Of a stretch of 64,000 nucleotides of DNA, positions 32,301-44,300 are shown in pieces. The notes under the pieces are model-generated. The model was not told where the DNA came from and did no database searches. It was given only the letters and a program-made list of their open reading frames with translations. Position 1 is the first letter of the stretch. Each line of letters starts with the position of its first letter. This stretch comes from Nectonema munidae. Taxonomy: Eukaryota; Nematomorpha; Nectonematoida; Nectonematidae. The translations under genes and the position numbers were made by a program. The stretch lies in contig JAUIRK010001052.1 in the NCBI GenBank assembly GCA_030549495.1, positions 2,604,001 through 2,668,000 on the forward strand, in the 5' to 3' direction.

Positions 32301-35300
32301 GTCAGCATGTGATATAAAAACACAAGATAAGGATATTTAAAACACATGTAACTATAGTGTATACATTAGAGGTATATAGTATGTATTCATCATGTACGAT
32401 TGCAGCAACTTATTTCTCAACATGTGGACACTATAAGTTTATTAATGCGAGTGATATCATTAAGGCCTCACTTATTACTTAGTTATTTTTAGTTCAACAA
32501 CAAAGTTCCTTTGTGTGCAATTTTTTAATAACTTTTTAGCTTGTTATAATGCTGTTTATTGATGGTTTTTATTATTATGAAAAAGGAAGTTGTAAGTAAT
32601 TTATATTTTTAGCAATTTAAATAATAATTCAACATTTAGCTAGTGAAACTAAGAGGTTTATATGCACTCTGCATAATAGTAAAAAGTGTAATGAGAAAAA
32701 TGCCCCTAATGTCTTTTTATACTTAGTTTTAAATATTCTTATCTTGTGTCTTTATATCACACGCTGACTTGCTTGATGAATGATGTGTTTATTTTGCTGC
32801 AAAGTGTTATGATGAGAAAAATGCCCCTAATGTCCGCATACCCACATGAAGAACCCATGACGTGTCCTCGTTTCCTAAGTCACTATCGAAGTACGCCTCG
32901 TATATTTTCTTGATATGGCGTGCAATACTGCGCTTTTCTATGGCAAAAGTGAATTCCCCATATATATAACAGAATCTCTTTGGATCATTTTACACTGTCT
33001 TGTACTCGTTGTTGAAAACAAATAAGATCTGAAAAAAATAAATAACATTAAACAAGCTTTGACGTATACGTATTAAGTGATAAACTCATTTAAATATAAG
33101 CACACAATAATAAACCAAAAAATATGATTTTAAACTGTACTGTGCTATTTATCATATGACATTGTAGGTGTTTTATTAAGATTTTTCTTTAGACTTGGGT
33201 TGAAACCATTTTACAATGCGGTTGAGAATTTTATTTAATAATGTCAAAAAGGATATACAGTGACAATTCTGCAAAAACCATGCCTAATTCAACAAAAAGA
33301 AGGCCAGGAATGGATTTCGCATTTCATTTTGCATATAAAAATGGCCACTGATCTCTTGTATTTTTTTGAGTGTTGCACTGTGTGGTTAAAAAGATATGAA
33401 GGGGAGAAGATTTAAATTCCAATCATGGTATTTTTTTTAAACTTTTCTCAAATAATCGTGTAAACGGTGGTGATTTGAAACTAAAAAACATTCAAAACGA
33501 TATACTGAAAATAATTGGAAGGTTACAAAATTATTCGAAAAATTAATGAATATATCATAAAAAAATTTGATGATATCATTCCAGATTGTAGAAAAAAATT
33601 AAAACAATTATGTCGAACAAGATGGACTGATGGGCATCATTCTTTTAGCTCTTTAATTAATTTATTCCTATTATAATTCCTACTTTACAAGAACTCTATT
33701 CAAAACCTGGGCAACTAAATATTCTTTATTTAATTTTTTATTTACAAAGTGTGTGCAAAGGTGTGTGACTTAAATATTCAAATTGACCCACCCACCTTCT
33801 ACAAGAAAAGAATTGCGATGTTATTAAAGCATATTAAATTATGGGCGGTATGTTTTAAATTCAAAAAGATTTGAGAAAAAATTTCGAAAATTTTCATGGA
33901 GAAATTTACACGGAAGTTGCAATACTAGCTGATTCTTTCTCAATTTTTCCTTGCATGCCAAGAATATGTCAAAACAAGTTAGATTTTCTGATTATATAGA
34001 TTTTATCATTATTTTAACATTCCATTTTAGGAAATTTTACTAGACGAATAATTAATTATTATCATTAAGTGCCCTTTATCAGACATATTTTATGTAATAA
34101 TATGTATAGTTTTTCTTATGTTGAATTCAAACATAAAATCAGCAGTTTTTGATATAATGATAACAAATGTAGCAAATGCAAGTGTTACGCCATTATAAAC
34201 AGTCTAGCATTATTTCATCATTTTTATATTCTTTCGCAAGTTTTTTCTACCTGTTTTTCGTTGTTACTAAAATGTCAAGAAAGTGCTTAAATCATTCTGA
34301 CAAATGTTGTTATATTTGGTAGAATATATTGTAAAATCTCAAAAACGTATAATTACTTAGGAAAGACAAGTCATGGGTACCATATCAAAAAAATTTTTTG
34401 ACAGCTATTTTCGTAAAGCAAACATTATGGGATTCTCATAACCCGTTATCAACCAGAATAATCAGACGATATCTAATGCAAAGCAGAAGATCTGTATTTA
34501 AAAGCATTAATAAACGCAGACGATTTTATTTTTGTAATGTCGACTGTGGTCGATAACAGGTTAAAAAGAAGCATAAAATTTTGTACCCGCGTTTCAATTC
34601 TGCATTAAGACCTGTGCCTCACAATGAAAGTTAGGCAATTCCATTTGCACCATATAGCATTATTATAAAGAGGATTGTGGAGTCCAAGTTTAGAGTCGGT
34701 GGAGTCACGTGTTTTAAGAAGGAGTTTCGGACTCTTAATAATTATTGCGACTCCGACTCCGATTTTAAAAATAATTATATTCATAATTGTTAAATTAATT
34801 AATAAATTCATACACACTCTCTTTAGTGCCAAAAGTAACATAAAAATGTTAATCATTTTAGTCTAACGTGTTTTTGCAGTCCATAGAAAAAGGCTGAAAA
34901 ATTGAATAAAAATGAAGAATGAATTTTTTTATTACACAAACAGCTTGTAAGGGAACAATGCTAAGCTTATAAATAGAAGATTTTTGAAAAGGTAATTTAG
35001 CATAACTTTACTTTTGGATGTTATTTTGGCTTAGATAAAACGGTTGCTTGAAAATCTTTTTGAAGAAGAAAGACGCTAAACTATAAATTCTAACCAATAA
35101 AACGATATTTTAATAAATTATTTTAGAAAATAGATCAAGGATTTTTCTTTGCAACATAAAGCACTGGTGTGTAAGATCGAGAACACTTGGAGACTTATAC
35201 TATTTGAAATAGAAAAGTTGATATTGCATAATTATACAATTTAAATTCTAAGTAAAAAAAATTATACATAAATGGGTTTGCAGTCGCAAAATTACAAATA

Positions 35301-38300
35301 GGTGTGGTTGGAGTCCAAAAATTATAAATAAGTTTAGTTGGAGTCTTAAAATAAATTCGGGCTCCCTAATTCTAAATGATGATCATGATATTGATGACAA
35401 CTGCTACGATAATGCTGATGACAAAAATTTTGTGCCTAACAAAGGCAACTATTTTCTCAAGAAGAATCGAATGACCCTATCGGAAATTTGTCTCTTTGAA
35501 AAAATAAAGAAAAAATTTTAATGATTTTTTATTAAATATATTTTTTCAAAGAATAAATTATTTCTTTGTTAAAATAAAGCTATTTAAATAATTTATTATT
35601 GTCTTCGGTAATTAAAATTAAACATTCTTGCTAAGAAATAAAAATATAACACAAAATTTATTTTTCATTATCACTCTTTCTTAATGCACTATTTATCAAT
35701 AAAGTCTTGTTCACAAGAGAAGATTTCAAGAGTTCCTATCTTTCTTCACTATTTAACCAGATAGACTAAAATTTCTTTCACTGGCTGCACCTGTAGCCAT
35801 GATGCATACTCTTACGAACAATGTTTAAGACTAGCTTGAAAAGAATATTACGACTCACTAGTAACTTTTTAATTCCAAACAAACATACAGCTTACACTTT
35901 AATTCATTTTGATACCCTCAAAGCACCTCACTCCTCAAAATAGCTTGATTATGATTTTAGACCTATAAATTATAATAGAATTTGATAGAGGAATATAGTT
36001 ATCTCATCAATTTTTGTTGCATTTTTTACCTTCTCTTTTTCCATGTTTTAAGCTGAAAGTCCTTAGCTTATTTCTATAATCATTTGTTTTATTTTCAGAT
36101 GTCCCTTGTGTAGGACAAACTTTTCTTTAAATTATATTAATCCTCCTCAATTGTTAGAAACAGATGTCAATAAACTTATTGTGAAAAATACTTTCTCCAC
36201 ACAATGGTATTCTTATTTACACTTTTTTCATATGACTTTTAAAATGTATTTATTCATGATATATATGAGAGAGAAGAATCTTTTCTCTTGAGCCAATAAA
36301 TAACGGTCCTAAACATAAAGAATTATTTTGTATATACAATTTTATTTTGTATATTCATTTTTGTCTTAAGTGGATAGGTAAATTCTAAGAAATTGTTTTT
36401 AAATAATTTATCGGTTTAGGAATCAGTTTGATGTCATAAAAGCTTAAAGTTGATTTTAGTTTGTTAATATATAATTTGTCAAAATCATGGCTAATAAAAA
36501 AATTTTGTTTTTGAGAAATAGCAGAGTCATTGAAATATTGAAGAAAATCTTTTTTTTTGTATTGGTTTTTTTGCCTGAAGCTAATGATGTAGGATAGTTA
36601 TTGTCTGAAAGGATAGATTTTATGTGGTTAATTTCATTTTGTAGATCAGCTTGATTAGATGAGCAATATAATATTCGTGTAAAAGAGTGGAACAAACTGA
36701 TATTTCATGTTATAGAGTTATAGATTATGATGAGATAAGTCTAAGTAGTATCGATAAGTATGGGTGGGCTTATAAAAGACTTGTTGTGTTGTGTCGTGTG
36801 ATTAACCTTCGCAAGACGGAACGGGAGTTTTACGTCAATGGTAATTTTCAAACTAAATTTACGTCGACTATCTTATATAAAACCTATGTTAAAATTATAA
36901 TGTAAATTTTCAAAAAACAACAAATTTTTCAAAAATAAAAACTGATAGTGAATAACTGTATATTTTTTTCTTCTGTAGATCTTTAACGCCATCTAAAGAA
37001 AGTAACTAAATTTCTTTTCACATTATGAACTTTATTCATGAATAAAAAGCAATAATAAAAATTAATTGAGCAAAAAACTTAAAAATATTTAATTTTGATT
37101 AGTTAGCATAAAAAAAGAGCAAAATTAAATTCCACAACTTTGACAAATGTACTTTGTGTGTGCTTTACATATAGGCCTTTTGCATGTTGCGCACTTTCTT
37201 GTTCCTCTCTTTTTTGGTCTACAAGTAGAAACAAAGCAATATCCAGGAGAAGAGGAAGCAATCTCAGGTATATCTTGTTGGATCCCGTAAAATGAAATAA
37301 GTTCCTTTGTGATTCTGTGGGTGAGAGGATCATTACATCTGTTCATCATTGAAAGGTGACTAAGTCTTAGACACAGATCTCTTATGAAGTACTTTCTCCC
37401 ACCTTTTTGTACCGATGGAAATTTTTCTGGAGCGTTGCTCTTGATGATGACCCAATTGTTATAAGCTGATATGTCTAAATAATTACAAAACAAAAGAAAA
37501 GGCCATCTCCTTGAAGCTTTGTAAGAAGTAAAGTCTCTTAGCATTCGATTACAACTATCAACGCCCGATTTAAATTTATTGTAATCGACAACAGTCTCCG
37601 GTTTACGTCTTGGACCTAACAAGTTGATGCTTCCCAAATGTTGAGACGACATTATATAAACTACTTTGAAGTCTCTTTGTGAATGCTTGTGAGGAATGTA
37701 AGCAGTCAAGGATGCAAATTCTGTGTAAAGGAATTTACTCTCACAATCTTGTAAGGCGAGACTTTTTAGATGATCTGGTCTGAAAAGGTAAGGTATAAAG
37801 CGGCGATTAGCTCTTGCAGTGCCACAGACTGTGAGGTTTTGTTCTCGTGCCCATTTGCAAAGTTCATGAGAGGTAAAGAACCTGTCCATGAATATGCCGC
37901 AACCTTTTGGCAACTCACAACTTGCCACAAGTCTTTTTACAATTTCTTCAGAAGAAAAATAAGTTTTATCTAGGAGACCAGGGACATAAATTTCGGGTTT
38001 GAGCACATAATAAGTTCTTGCGTCATTGCAGTGGTAGCATTTTATGCCATAGCGTCCTGGCTTGGATCGATCATAGATTCGTAAAGCCGTTCTTCCTCTA
38101 AATTTTATCAACTGTTCATCAACAGTTACGCAATCTTGCGGAGTATAGTACCTGCTGAATATTTTATAAAAATGGTCGTGTAATTCTCTTATTGCTCCCA
38201 ATTTATCTTCCTGATTTCTTTCACTTTTTTGTCAAAGCGTATAAAACGATGGATAAGAAAAAACATATCTCGATTTATAGAAGCTTTTAAAAATGGCTCT

Positions 38301-41300
38301 CCATGCTTTTGAGAAAAGAGGTATTTTACATCTAATTTTTGATTTTTTGCCTGTCCAATGTGTAGTAAACATGCAAAATAAGATAGTATGTCAGCAATAC
38401 TGAACTTTTCAAAACAAAATTTAGTCTTTTGGAAAGTTTCAGGCATATTTCTAAAACACAAAAAAGATAATAAAATTACGAACAATATTTTTAAATAAAT
38501 ACTTTTCTCGGAGAGTCATCTTTTCATCATAAAAATAAAGTATAATAGCTTTTATATTTTGGTATTATAAATAAAGATAATTTATTTAAATGTTTCTACC
38601 AAAATACATAAGCAATAAAAAGTTTTTTGAATGTCCAAGTAGTGTACTAAGCAAAAAATTGAAAAATATAGCCCGAGAATTTAGACTAAAGTTTTAAAAG
38701 AAATTAAAAAATTTAAAATAAATTGTGTTTAAAATAAATTTTTTCATAGTTGACGTCAACCGATTAGATGAACAAAAAAGTAGCATCTATTTGCACAAAA
38801 GTTTTAATAAGCAAAATAGTTACATTGATGTCAACTGTGACTAAAACTATTTAAAATTAAATTTGACTCACGCATATGCCTCATCCATCTTTAATTTGGT
38901 ACAGCGATAAATATGGGATATTGTTTCAACAGTAAAAAAAAAGTTGAAAAATTTTCAAAGGATCAACTAAAGATTTAGCATCTCCTTTAGGACCATATGG
39001 TTCGGCGACAGTATCTCTAATATTAAAAGTTCCAGGTCTTCCAACATTCGTAGAAAAAGGATCCCATTGATAACGTGTACCGTCTGGAGCAAGTAAGAAA
39101 TCTGAAACCGTTTCAGAAATATCTGACTCCTCAGATGAAGACGAAGTAAAACTTTCAGAAGAAGAAGTTATAGTGTTATAAGAAGAAACACTTGAAGACG
39201 ACTGCATGACGGAGATAATAATCACACAGATTAGAAAACTGAGAAAATAAAATGAAAGTTTTTGATTTGAGTGCAAAATGTATTTTATACACAAATGATT
39301 AGTGATGACATATTTGAAAAAATTCTCTGTGTGACATCACACAACACAGCTTTAATTTTGTTTATATTCTACCTTCAATATGCTCGGATACAAAAATTAA
39401 TCATGAAGATTATCCTACATTATATCAAGGTTAAAAACGACATCTCATGATAAACCAGCACATATATTGATCATTATCCTTCTTGTAAATTTTTCTCATT
39501 TCTCAACGTAATCTGTAGAATAAAATGCCTAATATACCGTACACAATCATACAGTGTAAAATTAGAAAACTGAGAAAATAGAATAAAAGTTTTCGTTTTG
39601 AGTGCAAAGTGTATTTTATACACAAATGATTAGTGATGACATATTTGAAAAAAATTCTGTGTGACATCACACAACACAGCTTTAATTTTGTTTATACTCT
39701 ACCTTCAATGTGCTCGGATTCGAAAATTACTCATGAAGATAAAGCTATCCTACATTATATCAAGGTTGAAAACGACATCTCATGATAAACCAGCACATAT
39801 ATCGATCATTATCCTTCTCGTAAATTCTTCTCATTTGTTAACGTAATCAGTATAATATAATGCCTAATAAACCGTACACATACAGCATTATCATTCATCC
39901 TTTCATGAAATAAAATTTGTTTTGTTTCTATGTCTAACACAACTGTATATAAGATATTGCAAAAAATATTTCAGTAATGCAGATGGCGTTAACTTTTTAT
40001 TACGCACACATGAATAAATTTTTTCATTTACTAGTTTTTGTGCTTTAAAATGCTATTTTTTGTGATTTTACATAAAATTTATGCAGGAAATGCAATATAT
40101 GGCATAAACAATCTTTTTTTGATGTATGGGAGTTTTACGGCATATATCCGTCCTTCGTGTATGGTATAAAATGGACCGTCTTGCGAAGGTTAATTGATTG
40201 AACAGTCTAAGATAGAAAGTGCGTTATTTTCTTTTTCAAGTGTGAAATTTAGGCATCTATGAAAGTTATTAAACGAAAGATTTCATGTTATTATGATTTA
40301 TGATGCAAAAATGTCATCTATGAGAGAGAGAGAGAAAAAAATTTATTGTATCATAAAAACATCAAAAAAAAATGACAGTGAATTTTCATATGTAAATACA
40401 TAGATATATATTTTCTATAATACATATATATTTACAAGATGATTCATATAAGTTTGATTTTTTACAATATAATTATTATTACAGGAAAAATCAGTAGCCA
40501 GAAATGGCCGTCAAATAGATTTTTCCATTAATGAAAAAATTATACTGACAGATGCACTATAAAAGTTCATTAATATCAAAATATACATTAGTAAAATATG
40601 TCAAGTTTTTACCTTCATTCATCATGGAATACAGTCATGCTTTCAACGCGTTTCAATTCTTTTATAACATAAGGACAAGTGTAGCTCATGCATGAATGAT
40701 TGAATGTGGATTCTCCATTTTTATGACAGGTATAACATTTTAATTTTGAGCTTTCATCTTTAACTGGACAAGTAGTAGAAATATGTGACAAGAAGCAGTA
40801 TTTACAAACAGCGTCTTTCTTACATTTTGAAGTAGTGTGCCCAAAAAATAGGCACTTACTGCATTGTATATGGGAAAAAAAGGGCGACACATCACAGCTT
40901 CCATCATCAGATAGAGAATAAAGTTACTTTTTTTATGAAGGAAAAAATCTCCGGCGCAACTTTTATTACCACAATCTTTCTATCATTTTGAATATTTTTT
41001 GAAAAAAGCACTTCAAAAACTTTACCGTTTTCAACTATTTGCTTAATACCTTCATTTTTGCTAAAAATCAACTGTGGTAATGAATCGTTTTCAACATCAC
41101 GCGATACAACAAAAGAAATTTTCAGAAGAAGTACTTTGTTTCTAATAGCTTTTATATTATCATCTTTCGCTAGTAGTTTTTCAGCCTTTTGTAAACTGAG
41201 GTTATCAGGGAAACGCAGTCTTAACAACTTTGTTCTTTTGTTTGACGTTACTTTAACATCATTTAGTATATTCGATGTTTTTTTCTCCAGGTCTTCAACT

Positions 41301-44300
41301 TCCAAACTTTCTGATTTTAAATACAATGTGTGCTGCATACTTTCTGACTTTTTCACTATATCGGCAAAGGATAAGGCTTGTGATTCTGTAATATTTTGAA
41401 ATATACGCTTTTGCTTCTCCTTACCTAGTTCAACCTCATTAGGACAAGATTTAATAGTGAAATCTTCAACATGCTTATCAAAGTTACTTTTCAATGAGTG
41501 AATAGTTTTACTTTGTTCATCCAATTGCTTTTTTAATTCATTTACAATCTTAATAAGATTAATAATTTGTGAAGTAGGATTATCATTCTGACTTTTATTA
41601 GAATCACGACACACTGTACAATGCCATTTCATACCTTGGCTATTAAATTTATCGAGAACTTTAAATAAAGATGGTTCAAATTTTTGACAGTTATAGCAAA
41701 GCCACTTTTCACAAGTCACACTTCACAAGATGAGAGGATTTGGCTTCACAATTTTCACACACCCAATTTTCTTTCTCCATAATAAATTATAAGAAGCTTA
41801 GTTAGATAAGGATTAATCAATTATTGATTAAATTTAAATAGGAGCAGCAAACGATAAGGATGAAAAGTTATTTAATTAAATACTTCTTTAAATATTCGAA
41901 TAGAAAATAGCGAATTGCGGATAGAAGGAAACAAATACGGGAAAAGTTTTTGAAAATTAGCCATGAAAAACTTGGACGGATTGATATTATATATATGTAT
42001 CCGATATTGATTGATTGATTGATTGATTTATTTGACGCAGCTTGTAAAATGCAAGGATTTCAAAAGCTGGCAAGAGGCTTTTACAAAGGACTATGTTAAT
42101 AATGAGCTGAGAGTTACACTAAGTTTTATTTGAGTAAATAACTAAAATTAGTTATTCATACATTTGTGCTGAAAAGAATTTTTTCAATCCTTTTTATGTA
42201 TAAAATGAGATAAGGAAAAATTTGTGGCACACGGTACACTTCAGAAATATGTTGAGGATAATTGCCGCAAACACTTAAACATTTGAACATAAATAAATGG
42301 CGTATATCGCAAAAATAAGGACAATTAAAGAGTACATGGTCGGTATTTTCAGTAGCTTCGCATCCAAATCTGCAAGCCGAAGTTAAAGATTTACCTATTC
42401 TATATAAGAAACTCCTAGAAGCAGCATTACCAACTATCCATCTTATAATTTCCGCAGGCAAAGCAGGTAGCTTGGTTTTTTTGTGAAAACAGAAAATTTC
42501 ATACAAACTCAAATTACCCATGAAAAATTTATTTCTAGCTTTCAGAGTACGAGAATTCCAAGCATTTCTAATTCTAACATTTAAAAGTTTTTTAGCTAAC
42601 TTAAGGGACATATTATAGGTAACAAGAGGACCATCTAGGCTGCATTTGGCTAATTTATCTACATATTCATTACCCTTTAGTCCTTTATGTGCAGGGCACC
42701 AAACTAATCTTACCTCAAACAATATGCTTAACTTCTGATAAATAGAAAGTATAGTTTGAACATAGTAAACTTCATCATTTTTGTTTTTTAATGCCTTTAT
42801 AAGAGATAAAGAGTCTGAGAGAAAATATATCAAGGAAATATTGGCAAAAAGTGTCATGTTGTTATATATATAGATAATAGCTGAGACCAAAGCAGCACAT
42901 TCAGCATAAAAAGAAGAAACGACTAGCCCTAGGTATTCACAATAACTGAAGATAGGGTAGCTTGAGTTTGGCATATAAATCGCAAAAGCATAGGATCCTC
43001 TTAGAGTTAAACTATCAAACGAACCATCTGTAAATACAAAGATTCCTTTGGATTTAGAGACGATCTTTTCGCAAAAATGAAGACTTTTCACTTTTCCCAA
43101 AGTACATGTAGTTTTTACTGAAAGGTTGGTAAGTTTTGGACTATATATTTTCTCACTTGTTATTAATTTTGTGTCATCATAAAATGAATCGAAATATTTT
43201 AAATATGTTTTCTGGAAATAGTCAAAGTTCGAAAGATGTCTACTAGGAGAAAACGATAAGCCAAAAGATTTGTAGGAGTTACATTTTGATATAAATGAAA
43301 GTTTTTTAGAAATCAAAATTTTGTCCAGGAGTATATCATATGGGGGTAGAAGAGAAAAAAGGGAAAACATAACGGTGGGAGTTGATAAAGAACATCTTAG
43401 AGCTTTCCTTAATATAGCGTTGTACAATGTAGCAAACTTTTGATGTGATTTTTTATAAGACAGAATGCTGCACCAAGAGGTGATCCCATAAGTCAAAGAA
43501 GGTATGCAAATTCTAAAAAGAAAAGTATTAAAAAACAAAAAGTTTTTGTGTGGTATAAAACTACTGATAAACTTAATTTTTGAAAACATACTAAAACATT
43601 TTGCTACCTTTATATCAAGATGAGAGTTCCAATTAAGTTTTTCTGTAAAGGTAACACCTAAATAATTAGTTGATTTCTGCGGTTTGAAAAGGCAATTATT
43701 AAAAAAAGATCAGGACATCTTTTTCTCGATTTAGTAAAATTAATTAAGACACATTTTTTTGAATTTATAGTCAAATTCAATTCCTTGCAAAGTAGTAGAA
43801 TTTTTTCAAGAATCTCACTCAACTTAATAAGATTATTAGTAGGATCATATCCTTTCACGGCAACAATAACATCATCTGAGTATCCCTGATAAAAACATCC
43901 CAAAAATTGCAGAGCTTCTAGAATTGGGTTAATCAAGATGATAAAAAGAATGTCTGATATGCACGAACCTTGGGGTGTGGAGCCATTAAGATAAATACTA
44001 GAGGAAACGTTTCCCTTTATACAGATTTGTCTATCACATAGATAAGAGTTAACAAAGTTTATCAAATAATTTGGGAATTTCATATTTTTCATGTTTCTTG
44101 TAATGCAATTTCCACAAGCAGAGTTAAATGCTCCTTTGAAATCGATAAGGAAGGCGGTGAATGACATGTTTCTTTTAAATGAGTCATAAATTTGTGAAGA
44201 CAACCGTTCAACAGCTAATTCAGAACATCTGGAGTGCACATATGCAAATTGATGAATATCAATGCAGCATGATTTATATATGTGATCTAATAAACGATAC

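Larger units (their letters stand above)
36802..40193 (-). mobile_element. Complete piggyBac transposon (3.39 kb with both TTAA)
   Basis: TTAA at 36802-36805 and 40190-40193 flank 14-bp perfect terminal inverted repeats CCTTCGCAAGACGG. A GGGAGTTTTACG motif lies 4 bp inside the left repeat and also at 40127-40138 near the right end, in the same orientation. The element contains one spliced transposase gene on the minus strand, opposite to RNF146, and sits in RNF146 intron 2. Confidence 0.95.

Noticed and set aside
34605-34866. Opposed 60-80-codon frames as genes
   Set aside because: Both come from GGAGTC-type repeat and AT-rich sequence, with no conserved motif.
38189-39294. Two small genes upstream of the 358-codon frame
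   Set aside because: They are the N-terminal exon and middle of the same piggyBac transposase, separated by an intron and single-base frame changes.
41058-41399. 113-codon plus-strand frame
   Set aside because: Antisense shadow of the LINE ORF1.
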